Assembly (NCBI RefSeq): GCF_002338065.1
Contig: NZ_DDHJ01000007.1
Location: 4,127 to 59,309, forward strand
DNA from: Pseudomonas sp. UBA1879
GTDB taxonomy: Bacteria > Pseudomonadota > Gammaproteobacteria > Pseudomonadales > Pseudomonadaceae
Length of the DNA: 55,183 bases
Direction of reading: 5' to 3'
Shown: in pieces, positions 1-8,945 of the stretch
Layout: every line of letters begins with the position of its first letter
Numbering within the stretch: the stretch's first letter is position 1
Program-made: the position numbers and the translations under genes
Notes under the pieces: generated by a model
Told to the model about the DNA's origin: nothing
What the model saw: only the letters and a program-made list of their open reading frames with translations
Databases searched by the model: none

Positions 1-1461
1 TTCGGTGACCGCCGCAGGGCCGGAGATGCTGATCTGCGTGGTGTCGCGCACGTCGGTAACGGTGGTGCTGACCGGCGTGGTGGCGAACGCCAGGTTTTCG
101 TAGTTGCCGCCGCTCACACCCGTGATCGCCGCGGTGACTGCAGGGTGACCGACATAAACGTCGTTGGTCGCGACGGCGGTGGTGGTACCGCTGCTCTGGC
201 CGACGCCGATGGTGATGGTTTTACCGTTGTCCAGAGTGACGCTCACGGGCGAGCCGGTCACCGGGTTGGACACTGTGGCGGTGTAGGTGATGGTGCCGTT
301 TTCGGCAACGGTGCTGCTTGCACTCAGGGTCACCCGAGTGGTGTCGGTGGAGTCGACGATGGTGGTCGAGGCGGCTTTGCCGTCAATCGCCAGTTGTTCG
401 AAGTTGCCGCCCGACGCGCCGGTGATGGTCGCAGTGACCGTGGCAGTGGTCTTGTAGACATCGTTGGCCGGGGCATCGACTTTGATCGTGCCCACGGACT
501 GGCCGGCGGCGATGTTGATGATCGCGCCGTTGGACAGGGTCACGGTGACGGCGGTCTGCGCGGCGTTGGTCAACGTCGCGGTGTAGGTGATCTGGCCGCC
601 TTCGGTGGCGGCGGCGTCGGCAGCCAGGCTGACCGTGGTGGTATCGATGGTGTCCGTCACCTGGGTGTTGGCCGGTTGCGGATCGATAGTGATCGCAATG
701 CCGTCGCCCCCGGTCGTACCGGTGACGGTGGTGCTGATCTGGCTTGGGTTGATGTAGACATCGTTGATGCTGGTCATCGGCACGTTGACGCTGCCGCTCA
801 ACTGGCCTGCTTCGATGGTAATGAGCTGGCCATTAGACAAAGTCACGGTCACAGCCGACTGTGCCGCGACGGTCAGGGTCGCGGTGTAAACGAGAACGCC
901 ACCGGCTTCGGAGATGGTCGGCGTGCCGGTGAGGCTGAGCGTGGACGGCGTCCGGGTATTGGACGGGTCGTCGATGGCGTTGCGTTGGAAGTCGTTGTTT
1001 GCCGTCGCGCCGATCGGAGCGGTCGGGTAGCCAATGGTCGGGTCCACCACGCCAGCGGTCTCAGTCAGCATCACCACGCTGTGGCCGCCTCCTGCGTTGC
1101 CGCCGTCGGTGCTGCCGGTGGTCTGGCCAGCGGCGGTGGCTTCGAGGTCTTGGGTCGGGTCGGCGCCCGCAGCGATGGCTTGCTGCAGTTCGGCAACCGA
1201 TGGCGCGGCTTGCGCGGTGGCCTCTGCCAGGTCGGTGGTAGCGCTGGACGCGGGAGTGTCTGCACTCCACTGCGTGTCACGACCCAGATCCAGGTGGCGG
1301 CCGTCAGCCAGTTCGAGCGTGACCGCACCTTCCGGGCCTGTCAGGACCTGTTCGCCGGCCAGCAGCCGGTCACCCTCAATGAGTACACGACGAATCCCTT
1401 CAGCGGAGACTGCGACTACTTGGCCAACAATGCTTTTGACGATGGCAACCACACTGCTCAT
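1..1461 (-). CDS. lapA: LapA-type giant biofilm adhesin, N-terminal part (runs off the window)
   Basis: The minus strand is open from an ATG at 1461-1459, preceded by GGAGAG, to the window edge, giving 487 codons without a stop. Residues 1-115 resemble the LapA N-terminal retention module, which in the family plugs the LapE pore and holds the adhesin on the surface. A TAAG motif at residues 109-112 matches the site cut by the periplasmic protease LapG. From about residue 175 the protein is a series of roughly 100-residue Thr/Val/Ala-rich Ig-like repeats, each containing a variant of YTATLT, VTVTLSNG and NDVY. Three repeats are seen before the sequence is cut. It is divergent from lapEBC. LapA-type adhesins usually run to thousands of residues, with a C-terminal T1SS signal that would lie to the left. 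The family is certain; the ortholog name is inferred from the neighbours. Confidence 0.9.
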   Translation of the reverse strand, partial: MSSVVAIVKSIVGQVVAVSAEGIRRVLIEGDRLLAGEQVLTGPEGAVTLELADGRHLDLGRDTQWSADTPASSATTDLAEATAQAAPSVAELQQAIAAGADPTQDLEATAAGQTTGSTDGGNAGGGHSVVMLTETAGVVDPTIGYPTAPIGATANNDFQRNAIDDPSNTRTPSTLSLTGTPTISEAGGVLVYTATLTVAAQSAVTVTLSNGQLITIEAGQLSGSVNVPMTSINDVYINPSQISTTVTGTTGGDGIAITIDPQPANTQVTDTIDTTTVSLAADAAATEGGQITYTATLTNAAQTAVTVTLSNGAIINIAAGQSVGTIKVDAPANDVYKTTATVTATITGASGGNFEQLAIDGKAASTTIVDSTDTTRVTLSASSTVAENGTITYTATVSNPVTGSPVSVTLDNGKTITIGVGQSSGTTTAVATNDVYVGHPAVTAAITGVSGGNYENLAFATTPVSTTVTDVRDTTQISISGPAAVTE

Positions 1462-1851
1462 GGGGTGACTCTCCGGATCTACGTCTGTGGACTCCTCCCC
1501 TTATCGGCCACTGGGCGCAGGGTTTAAGGGGTCCGAATGTTTGTTTTCTGAAACTTCAATCACTAACAACCTGTTTACATTAGTGATGTTTATTTGACGT
1601 CAAATATCAAACTGCTACTTATCAGGTTTTGAATTAACTTCGCGCCAAAGTATTGACCTATTTCGCGCCATCCTAAACAATCGCACCCGTAATGTCACAT
1701 TGATATTTTAAGACATCGACAAATTCTGCGGTACCGCCTAAAGCGTGCTCAGAACCCTCCGATAACCCTCACATCAATGGTCATTTCTGTACGACACGGT
1801 GACGTCCTGTTGCCGTGTTTGAACCCAGTCCGTTTTCGGGAAGTCACGAGC
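1462..1851. promoter_or_regulatory. Divergent lapA-lapE control region
   Basis: This 390-bp, unusually AT-rich spacer lies between the starts of lapA and lapE and must hold both promoters. It contains an 8-bp inverted repeat (1559-1566 with 1580-1587), a perfect 16-bp palindrome (1591-1606) and a directly repeated TTCGCGCCA at 1639 and 1662. FleQ is known to control lap genes in other pseudomonads, and the TTGAC/GTCAA character of the palindrome resembles a FleQ half-site. That assignment is inference. No convincing -35/-10 pair could be fixed by eye. Confidence 0.6.
1591..1606. promoter_or_regulatory. Perfect 16-bp palindrome, candidate operator
   Basis: TATTTGACGTCAAATA is identical to its reverse complement. 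It lies about 130 bp upstream of the lapA start and 245 bp upstream of the lapE start. A separate inverted repeat, ATCACTAA...TTAGTGAT (1559-1587), sits immediately beside it. The symmetry suggests a dimeric regulator. The identity of the regulator is unknown. Confidence 0.5.
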
Positions 1852-3201
1852 ATGCGCCTGCCTTTGTTCACCGCTGTACCCTTCGCTCTTTCAATCGGCT
1901 TCGTACAGGCACAAACCCTGCCAGAAGCCATGCAAAAGGCCATGGACGTGCATCCCGAGGTACAGGCCGGGGTCAACGCCCGTATCGCGCAGGATTACAA
2001 CGTTCGCGCTGCCAAGGGCGGCTACCTGCCCCGTGTCGATGTGCTCGCGGGTTATGGCCGTGCCGGCACCGACAGCCCGACCACTCGCGCAACGGGCAAC
2101 GATAACCACTGGCAAACTTCCAACCGCGGCGAGTCAAGTGTGCGTTTGCGGCAAATGCTGTTTGACGGTTTTCAAACAAGTAACGAAGTTGGGCGTCAAC
2201 AAGCCACCGCCAATTCTCGGGCGTACTCTTTGTTGAACACTTCCGAACGAACGGCACTGACCGTGGCGCAGGTTTATATCGATGTCATGACGCAACGCGA
2301 GATGGTGCGTCTGGCGGAAGAAAACCTGAAAAGCCACGAGCGTATCTACGACCAGATCAAACTGCGCACGAGCCGCGGTGTGGGTCGCATGGCCGACATG
2401 GACCAGGCCGACGCCCGTTTGGCACAAGCGCGTAACAACCTGATCACCGAACAGACCAACCTGGCGGACGCCCAGACCAACTTCCTCAGCGCGGTCGGTG
2501 ACATGCCCGATCAACTGGAGAAACCGGCGCCGTTCGCACTGATGCCTGCGACGCTGGACGAAGCGCGTCGCCAGATGCTGGACAACAGCCCGGTGCTGCG
2601 TTCGGCTGAATCCGACATCGCCGCTGCCGAGAAGCAGTACGCCACTGCGAAGTCCACGTTCTATCCGCGTTTTGACGCCGAGCTGGGCCGCAATGCCGAT
2701 GACAACGTCGGTGGCGACCTGGGCCACAATAACGGCTGGGAAGCCATGGTGCGCATGCAGTTCAACCTGTACGCCGGTGGCAGCAACAAGGCTGACTTGA
2801 CCTCCAAGTCCTATCAGACCTCGCAGGCACTGGACATCCGCAACAACGCCCTGCGCCAGCTGAACGAAGAATTGGGCCTGGCCTGGAACGCCTTCAGCAA
2901 CGCTAACGCGCAGGTGCCGATCGCGCAGCAGTACGTCGACCGGGCCACCAGCGTGCGGACGTCGTACCAGCAGCAATTCAGTCTGGGTGAGCGTACCTTG
3001 CTCGACCTTCTCGACAGCGAGAACGAACTGTTCACCGCGCAGCAGCGCCTGGTGCAGCTGCAAAGCCTGAAAACCTACACCCAATATCGGATTCAGGCCG
3101 GCATGGGCACCTTGCTGAAAAGTCAGGGCGTCGTTGCGCCGCTGGCATCGGTTGTGCAGAACGATATAAAACCGACGGTCAAATTGCCGGGGATGAACTG
3201 A
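1852..3201 (+). CDS. lapE: TolC-family outer-membrane channel of the LapA exporter
   Basis: A 449-residue outer-membrane efflux protein. The start at 1852 gives a typical signal peptide (basic MR, hydrophobic core, cleavage after VQA at about residue 20). An upstream in-frame ATG at 1777 would bury the signal behind 25 extra residues, so it was rejected. The mature part has two homologous helical halves typical of TolC/AggA-like proteins, with an ANSRAYSLLNTSERTALTVAQVYIDV-type segment in the first. LapE forms the outer-membrane pore through which LapA is secreted and in which LapA is retained. It is the first gene of a lapE-lapB-lapC set, 68 bp before lapB, and is divergent from lapA. Confidence 0.9.
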   Translation: MRLPLFTAVPFALSIGFVQAQTLPEAMQKAMDVHPEVQAGVNARIAQDYNVRAAKGGYLPRVDVLAGYGRAGTDSPTTRATGNDNHWQTSNRGESSVRLRQMLFDGFQTSNEVGRQQATANSRAYSLLNTSERTALTVAQVYIDVMTQREMVRLAEENLKSHERIYDQIKLRTSRGVGRMADMDQADARLAQARNNLITEQTNLADAQTNFLSAVGDMPDQLEKPAPFALMPATLDEARRQMLDNSPVLRSAESDIAAAEKQYATAKSTFYPRFDAELGRNADDNVGGDLGHNNGWEAMVRMQFNLYAGGSNKADLTSKSYQTSQALDIRNNALRQLNEELGLAWNAFSNANAQVPIAQQYVDRATSVRTSYQQQFSLGERTLLDLLDSENELFTAQQRLVQLQSLKTYTQYRIQAGMGTLLKSQGVVAPLASVVQNDIKPTVKLPGMN

Positions 3202-3269
3202 TTCTTGACGGAACGCGCTTCCGTTAGGGTCCAGCTTCTTTTAATTGCTTAACGAAAGAGAGTGTCAGC

Positions 3270-5423
3270 GTGGATTTGGAATTACCTTCGGCTCGATTAG
3301 GTCATGATCCCCGCAGCCAGCATGATGACCCCTTGCTCGACGGCCTGCTGACACTCTGCGCCCTGCATCACAAACCGGCGAGCCGGGCGATGCTGACCAC
3401 CGGATTGCCCTTGCCGGACCAGCGTTTAAGCCCGGATTTGCTGCCGCGCGCAGCGGCCCGTGCCGGTTTGCAGGGGCGTTTGCTGGTGCGCAAGTTGGAA
3501 CAGATTCCGGCAATTGCCCTGCCCGCCATGGTGCTGCTCAAAGAAGGCCGCAGCGCGGTGTTGCTCGGTTGGGAAGGCGACCTGGCGCGTCTGTTGATCA
3601 GCGAAAGCGACGGCGGCGAAGTCCGTGTCGAGCGCGACGTGCTGGCAAAGGACTACGCTGGCAAGGTCTTCTTCGCACAGCCGCAACATAAATTTGACGT
3701 GACCAAAGGCTCGCTCATTCCTCGGGCGCGCTCCTGGTTCAAAGACACCCTCAAGCTGTCGCGCTGGCTGTATGCCGATGCGATCGCTGCCAGCTTCGTG
3801 ATCAACCTGATCGCACTGGCCGCACCTCTGTTCGTGATGAATGTCTACGACCGCGTCGTACCAAACCAGGCCACTGCGACCCTGTGGGTACTGGCCACCG
3901 GTATCTGCGGCGCGTACCTGTTCGACCTGTTGCTCAAGGGTCTGCGCAGTCTGTGCCTGGACCTTGCCGGCAAAAAAACCGATCTGATTATTTCCGCGAC
4001 GCTGTTCGAGCGGATCGTCGGCATGGCGATGAAGTTTCGTCCGGCCCGGGTCGGTAGCTTCGCGCAGAACATTCATGAATTTCAGGGCATGCGCGACTTT
4101 CTGACGTCGCTGACCCTGACCAGCCTGATCGACCTGCCGTTCACCCTCATCATTCTGTTGGTGATTGCGCTGCTGGGCGGGCATCTGGTGTGGATTCCCG
4201 TGGTCGCGTTCCCGCTGGCGCTGGGCATCGGCCACTTGTTGCAGAAGCCGTTGACCGCGACCCTCGAACGCACCATGGCGCTGGGCGCAGAGCGTCAGTC
4301 GAGCCTGATCGAAACCCTGTCCGGGCTGGACGCGGTCAAGGTCAACAACGCCGAAAGCGAGCGCCAGTATCACTGGGAACACACGATCGGCACCCTCAGC
4401 CGTCTTGAGCTGCGGGTCAAAATTCTGTCCGGCCTGGCGATGAACATCACGCTGCTGATCCAGCAACTGGCTGGCGTGGCGATGATCTGTTTTGGCGTGT
4501 ACATGATCATCGACGGCAACCTCAGCATGGGCGGTCTGGTGGCGTGCTACATGCTCAGTGGCCGCGCCCTCGGCCCCTTGGCGGCGCTCGCGGGGCTGCT
4601 CACCCGCTATCAGCAAGCCAAGGTGACGATGGTCTCCGTGGATCAAATGATGGAGCTGCCGCAGGAGCGCAACTTCGACGAGCGCCCTCTCAGCCGTCAG
4701 GTGCTGCAGGGCGCTATGGAATTTCGCAACCTCGAATTCACCTACCCGAATCAACAGAACCTTGCGCTGAAAAACATCAACCTGGTGGTTCGCCCCGGCG
4801 AGAAGATCGGCATCATCGGCCGCAGCGGTTCGGGCAAAAGCTCGCTGGCCAAGTTGCTGGTGGGGCTGTATCAGCCGGATGAAGGCTCGCTGTTGGTCGA
4901 TGGCGTAGACATTCGCCAGATCGACGTCAGCGAGCTACGCCATAACATCGGTTATGTCGCGCAAGACATTCAGTTGTTGGCCGGCTCGCTTCGCGACAAT
5001 CTGGTGTCGGGCGCGCGTTACGTCGATGACGAAATGGTGCTGCAAGCCGCCGAGCTGGCCGGTGTCCATGAGTTTGCCCGTCTGCACCCTCAGGGCTACG
5101 AACTGCAAGTGGGCGAGCGTGGGCAGAACCTGTCCGGGGGGCAGCGTCAGAACGTGGCACTGGCTCGAGCTCTATTGCTCGACCCGCCGATTCTGCTGCT
5201 GGACGAACCCACCAGTGCCATGGACAACACTGGCGAGGAGCGCCTGAAGCAGCGTCTGCAAGCCGTCATCGAGAACAAGACCGTGATTCTTGTCACCCAC
5301 CGGGCCTCGCTGCTCTCGCTGGTCGATCGCCTGCTGGTGATCGACCGTGGCCAGATTCTTGCCGACGGCCCGAAAGCCGCCGTGATGGAAGCGTTGAAGA
5401 AGGGGCAGATCAGTGTTGCTTAA
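3270..5423 (+). CDS. lapB: Type I secretion ABC transporter/permease
   Basis: A 717-residue inner-membrane ABC exporter energising LapA secretion. The start is a GTG behind GAAAGAGAG. The N-terminal ~130 residues are a C39-like domain without the catalytic Cys-His arrangement, as in other RTX/adhesin exporters, so it should bind substrate but not cleave it. A six-helix ABC membrane domain follows (about 165-440). The nucleotide-binding domain has Walker A GRSGSGKS near residue 517, signature LSGGQ near 621 and Walker B ILLLDEPTS near 645. Its 3' end overlaps lapC by 11 bp, which suggests coupled translation. The call is firm for the family and strong for LapB from context. Confidence 0.93.
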   Translation: MDLELPSARLGHDPRSQHDDPLLDGLLTLCALHHKPASRAMLTTGLPLPDQRLSPDLLPRAAARAGLQGRLLVRKLEQIPAIALPAMVLLKEGRSAVLLGWEGDLARLLISESDGGEVRVERDVLAKDYAGKVFFAQPQHKFDVTKGSLIPRARSWFKDTLKLSRWLYADAIAASFVINLIALAAPLFVMNVYDRVVPNQATATLWVLATGICGAYLFDLLLKGLRSLCLDLAGKKTDLIISATLFERIVGMAMKFRPARVGSFAQNIHEFQGMRDFLTSLTLTSLIDLPFTLIILLVIALLGGHLVWIPVVAFPLALGIGHLLQKPLTATLERTMALGAERQSSLIETLSGLDAVKVNNAESERQYHWEHTIGTLSRLELRVKILSGLAMNITLLIQQLAGVAMICFGVYMIIDGNLSMGGLVACYMLSGRALGPLAALAGLLTRYQQAKVTMVSVDQMMELPQERNFDERPLSRQVLQGAMEFRNLEFTYPNQQNLALKNINLVVRPGEKIGIIGRSGSGKSSLAKLLVGLYQPDEGSLLVDGVDIRQIDVSELRHNIGYVAQDIQLLAGSLRDNLVSGARYVDDEMVLQAAELAGVHEFARLHPQGYELQVGERGQNLSGGQRQNVALARALLLDPPILLLDEPTSAMDNTGEERLKQRLQAVIENKTVILVTHRASLLSLVDRLLVIDRGQILADGPKAAVMEALKKGQISVA

Positions 5424-6783
5424 ATCGGGTCCAAATTCCGGCGGCTTTTTCGGCTATTTCAAAGGCACACCTTCTTATGAAGGCCAGCCGATGCCCGAGG
5501 TGGAAAAAGCCCTGGTCGACGACGCGCCGCGCATCGTCCGGCTGACCATCTGGGCGGTCATCCTGTTCTTCACCTTCCTGGTACTGTGGGCCAACTTTGC
5601 CGTCATCGACGAAGTGACCAAAGGCGAGGGCAAGGCCATTCCGTCGACCAAAGTGCAGAAGGTCCAGAACCTGGAAGGCGGCATCGTCGCTGAGATTTAT
5701 GCCCATGACGGCCAGGTGGTCGACGCGGGCGCGCCTTTGATTCGTCTGGACGACACCCGGTTTGCCTCCAACGTCGGCGAAACCGAGGCAGACCGGGTGG
5801 CCATGGAGCTGCGCGTCGAGCGTCTGAGCGCGGAGGTCGAGGACCGCCCGTTGAATATCAGTCCTGAAGCGCGTAAGTCGGCCCCGCATCAGGCCACCAA
5901 CGAAGAGTCTCTTTATAAGAGCCGGCGGCAGCAGTTGGCGGATGAGATTGGCGGTTTGCAGCAACAGCTGATTCAGCGTCAGCAAGAGCTGCGTGAATTC
6001 GGCTCCAAGCAGGAGCAGTACCGCAACAGCCTGAACCTGCTGCGTCAGGAGATCGGCATGTCCGAGCCGTTGGTGGCGCAGGGCGCGGTTTCGCCGGTGG
6101 ACATCCTGCGCTTGAAACGTTCCGAGGTAGAAACCCGCGGTCAACTGGACGGCACCAGCCTGGCCATCCCCCGCGCGCAAGCGGCGATTGCCGAAGTGCA
6201 GCGCAAGATCGACGAAACCCGCGGCAAGTTCCGCAGCGACGCGTTGACCCAACTGAACGAGGCGCGGACCAATCTTGCCAAGGCCCAGTCCACCGCCAAA
6301 GGCCTGGAAGACCGGGTCAACCGTACAATGGTCACTTCGCCTGTGCGCGGCATCGTCAAGCAGATGCTGGTGAATACCGTCGGCGGCGTGATCCAGCCGG
6401 GCAGCGACATCGCCGAAGTCGTGCCGCTGGACGACACCCTGCTGGTGGAAGCCCGGATTCGTCCGCAAGACATTGCGTTTCTGCACCCCGGTCAAGAAGC
6501 CATGATCAAATTCACGGCCTACGACTACACCATCTATGGCGGTCTTAAAGGCAAACTGGAACAGATCGGCGCCGACACCATTCAGGATGAAGAGAAGAAG
6601 AACACCTTCTACGTCATCAAGTTGCGCACCGACCGCAGCCACCTCGGCACCGATGAGCATCCGCTGCTGATCATCCCTGGCATGGTCGCCTCGGTAGACA
6701 TCATCACCGGCAAAAAGAGCATCCTCAGCTACCTGCTCAAGCCCGTCCTCAAAGCCCGTGCCGAGGCCCTGCACGAGCGTTGA
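5413..6783 (+). CDS. lapC: HlyD-family membrane-fusion protein of the LapA exporter
   Basis: A 456-residue periplasmic adaptor linking LapB to LapE. The start is taken as the GTG at 5413, inside the end of lapB and behind GAAGGGGCAG; a TTG at 5416 is an alternative. One transmembrane helix (about residues 43-65) is followed by a lipoyl half-motif near VQNLEGGIVAEIYAHDG. A long coiled coil rich in Gln/Glu/Arg comes next (about 150-300), then the second lipoyl half and a beta-barrel region with VRGIVKQMLVNTVGGV. This order is typical of HlyD/LapC. No lapD or lapG follows; the next gene is a chemoreceptor. Confidence 0.92.
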   Translation: MLLKSGPNSGGFFGYFKGTPSYEGQPMPEVEKALVDDAPRIVRLTIWAVILFFTFLVLWANFAVIDEVTKGEGKAIPSTKVQKVQNLEGGIVAEIYAHDGQVVDAGAPLIRLDDTRFASNVGETEADRVAMELRVERLSAEVEDRPLNISPEARKSAPHQATNEESLYKSRRQQLADEIGGLQQQLIQRQQELREFGSKQEQYRNSLNLLRQEIGMSEPLVAQGAVSPVDILRLKRSEVETRGQLDGTSLAIPRAQAAIAEVQRKIDETRGKFRSDALTQLNEARTNLAKAQSTAKGLEDRVNRTMVTSPVRGIVKQMLVNTVGGVIQPGSDIAEVVPLDDTLLVEARIRPQDIAFLHPGQEAMIKFTAYDYTIYGGLKGKLEQIGADTIQDEEKKNTFYVIKLRTDRSHLGTDEHPLLIIPGMVASVDIITGKKSILSYLLKPVLKARAEALHER

Positions 6784-6806
6784 TTGGCTGATCGGATTCT
6801 GATCAC

Positions 6807-6877
6807 TGTGGGCGTGAGCTCGCTGGAGTTCTGTGAATGTACGGGCTTCTTCGTTGAGCGAGCTCCCGGCCACAGGC
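6807..6877. repeat. REP-like inverted pair after lapC
   Basis: TGTGGGCGTGAGCTCGCT (from 6807) is mirrored by GAGCGAGCTCCCGGCCACA about 45 bp later, forming a long imperfect hairpin of the Pseudomonas REP type. It occupies part of the 358-bp gap between lapC and the chemoreceptor. Apart from this and a possible sigma-28 promoter at 7016-7043, nothing was recognised in the gap. Confidence 0.55.
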
Positions 6878-7015
6878 GGTATTCAGTCTTTCACTTCGAA
6901 CGCAAGTTATCCCGCTAACACATCGATCAAATCGATACGGTTGATCCTTCCATCACCCCCGTCAATCCTGTTGGGCTTCAAGCATATTGCGCCTGTAATT
7001 TATCTCTCCCATCCC

Positions 7016-7043
7016 CTAAAGATCTGCGCCAATTCAGCGATAC
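7016..7043 (+). promoter_or_regulatory. Possible sigma-28 (FliA) promoter of the chemoreceptor gene
   Basis: CTAAAG (7016-7021) matches the sigma-28 -35 element. The GCGATAC-containing box at 7036-7043 matches the GCCGATAA -10 element at 5 of 8 positions, with the usual 15-bp spacing after TAAA. Chemoreceptor genes are commonly FliA-dependent. The site lies about 100 bp before the GTG start. Confidence 0.4.
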
Positions 7044-7141
7044 GGTTATCTGAACCCTTCATTTAGACGGCCGCCGCTTCTGCGGATGGCCATCTCTTTA
7101 TCATTGAAAAAAATGATATTTCCGCACACAAGGACGCCGTC

Positions 7142-8821
7142 GTGACGCTGAATCTACGCCGCAAGGTCATTCTGCTTGCCATCATTCCGAGCCTTCTATT
7201 GGCTGCTGTCATCAGTTGCATCACCTGGGTGGTTCTGCAAAAGCTCGCCACCCAAGAGGTCGAACAGACCCACTCGCTGTTGCTCGAAGAACGCAAGCTG
7301 TCGTTGAAGAACTATCAACAGATCGGTGAAGCGGCGATCAAGCCGATCTACGATGCCTCGGCGCCGGGTGACATGGAGGCAAGGGATCGTGCTCTGAAGG
7401 TGCTGAAAAACCTTCAGTACGATAAAGCCAGCTACTTCTTCGGCTACAACTCGCAGTACGTGCGAGTGTTCTGGGCCGACAAGGACGTGGACATCGGCAA
7501 GAACTTCTCCGATGCCAAGGACGCCAATGGCGTCTTCGTGATCCGCGGTCTGGTAGACAAGGCCAAAGACGGCAGCCATTTCTTCCGTTACGACTGGCCA
7601 ACGCCGGGCAGCGACAAGCCAATCCCTAAACTGGGTTACACCAACTACCTGGCGAAATGGGACCTGGCGTTCGGCACCCAGGCCAACCTCGACGACATCG
7701 ACCTGCAAGTCGCCGCCATCGAGGCCTCGACCCAAGGCCGCATCGGTTCCTCGGCGGCGCTTATCGTGGCCGTCGTTGCGGTGCTGTTGATCATCGTCGC
7801 GCTGATCGGCGTGTTCTTCGGCAACGGGCTGGTCAAACCTGTGCTGGTGATCAAACAGAACCTGGACGACATTGCTGCCGGAGATGGCGATCTCACTCGC
7901 CGTTTGCCGGAGAGCGGCAACGATGAGCTGGGCGCGTTGGCGAAGTCCTTCAACCTGTTCGTCGAGAAGATTCACGGCCTGGTGCGTCAGATCGCCGAAA
8001 TGACCGGCCAGCTCAACGGCCTGGTCAACGACATGTCGGCTCAGGCCGAGCGTTCCGAGCAGGCCATGGGGCGTCAGCGTCAGGAAACCGATCAGGTCGC
8101 CACGGCCATTCATGAGATGTCTTCGGCGGCGCATCAGGTTTCGATCAGCGCCCAGGGGGCTTCTCAAGCGGCGCGCAAAACCAGCGATGTCGGCCTGGAT
8201 GCCAAGACCGTGGTGAACAAGAGCATCGACAGCATTCATGCGTTGATTGGCGAAATCGGCGAGAGCAGTTCGTCCCTCGATCATCTGCGCAAGGACGTGC
8301 AGTCCATTGCCACAGTGGTCGATGTAATTCGTTCGGTGGCCGAGCAGACCAACCTGCTCGCGCTCAACGCGGCCATTGAAGCGGCGCGTGCCGGGGACGC
8401 CGGTCGCGGCTTTGCGGTGGTGGCTGACGAGGTCCGCGCCCTGGCCAGCCGCACGCAGCAAAGCACGCAGGAAATCCACGACATGATCACCTCACTGCAA
8501 CGGGGTGCTCAGGATGCGGTGGTGGCGATGAGTCGGTCCAGCGATACCGGCCGGACCACCGGCGAGCTGGCGAATGAGGCGGGGACGTCATTGGACGCGA
8601 TCGGCCAATTGATCGAGACCATCAACGACATGAACGCGCAGATTGCCAGCGCGTCGGAAGAGCAGACCGCCGTGGCCGAAGAGATCGCCCGCAGCATGAC
8701 CCAGATCGCCCAATCCGTGGACAGCGTGGCCGACGACGCGCAAAGCGGCGCCTACACCGCGCGCAGCCTGACCGCATTGGGGGATCGGTTGGGCGGGTTG
8801 GTGAAGCAGTTCAGGATTTGA
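7142..8821 (+). CDS. Methyl-accepting chemotaxis protein with a single Cache domain
   Basis: A 559-residue transmembrane chemoreceptor. The GTG start has AAGGA seven bases upstream. TM1 is about residues 8-30. The periplasmic part (about 35-195), with YDKASYFFGYN and LGYTNYLAKWDLAFGT, looks like a single Cache_2 (sCache) domain. TM2 is about 200-222, followed by HAMP (about 225-275) and a full MCP signalling domain with the hairpin-tip sequence EQTNLLALNAAIEAARAG. It would sense a small periplasmic ligand and control CheA. The ligand cannot be told from sequence alone; related sCache receptors often bind carboxylates. No che genes are nearby, so it is an orphan receptor. Confidence 0.9.
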   Translation: MTLNLRRKVILLAIIPSLLLAAVISCITWVVLQKLATQEVEQTHSLLLEERKLSLKNYQQIGEAAIKPIYDASAPGDMEARDRALKVLKNLQYDKASYFFGYNSQYVRVFWADKDVDIGKNFSDAKDANGVFVIRGLVDKAKDGSHFFRYDWPTPGSDKPIPKLGYTNYLAKWDLAFGTQANLDDIDLQVAAIEASTQGRIGSSAALIVAVVAVLLIIVALIGVFFGNGLVKPVLVIKQNLDDIAAGDGDLTRRLPESGNDELGALAKSFNLFVEKIHGLVRQIAEMTGQLNGLVNDMSAQAERSEQAMGRQRQETDQVATAIHEMSSAAHQVSISAQGASQAARKTSDVGLDAKTVVNKSIDSIHALIGEIGESSSSLDHLRKDVQSIATVVDVIRSVAEQTNLLALNAAIEAARAGDAGRGFAVVADEVRALASRTQQSTQEIHDMITSLQRGAQDAVVAMSRSSDTGRTTGELANEAGTSLDAIGQLIETINDMNAQIASASEEQTAVAEEIARSMTQIAQSVDSVADDAQSGAYTARSLTALGDRLGGLVKQFRI

Positions 8822-8846
8822 AAAAGATTCTGAAATGATCGTTGTT

Positions 8847-8905
8847 TGTGGGAGCCGGCTTGCTGGCGAATGCGGTTTGCCAGCGAGCATAGAATTTCCC
8901 ACGGT
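8847..8905. repeat. REP element between converging genes
   Basis: GAGCCGGCTTGCTGGCGAA with the conserved GTGGGAG head starts at about 8847. A shorter, degraded partner (GCCAGCGAGC...TTCCCAC) follows. It fills most of the 124-bp gap between the chemoreceptor and the DUF2845 gene, a usual place for REPs. Confidence 0.75.
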
Positions 8906-8945
8906 CCCTCAGTCCCGAATCAAAAACGGGCTGAGTACTGGCTGA

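Noticed and set aside
145..1527. A 460-codon plus-strand open frame over the first gene
   Set aside because: Gly/Asp/Arg-rich translation typical of an antisense shadow; the minus strand encodes the LapA N-terminus with a ribosome site.
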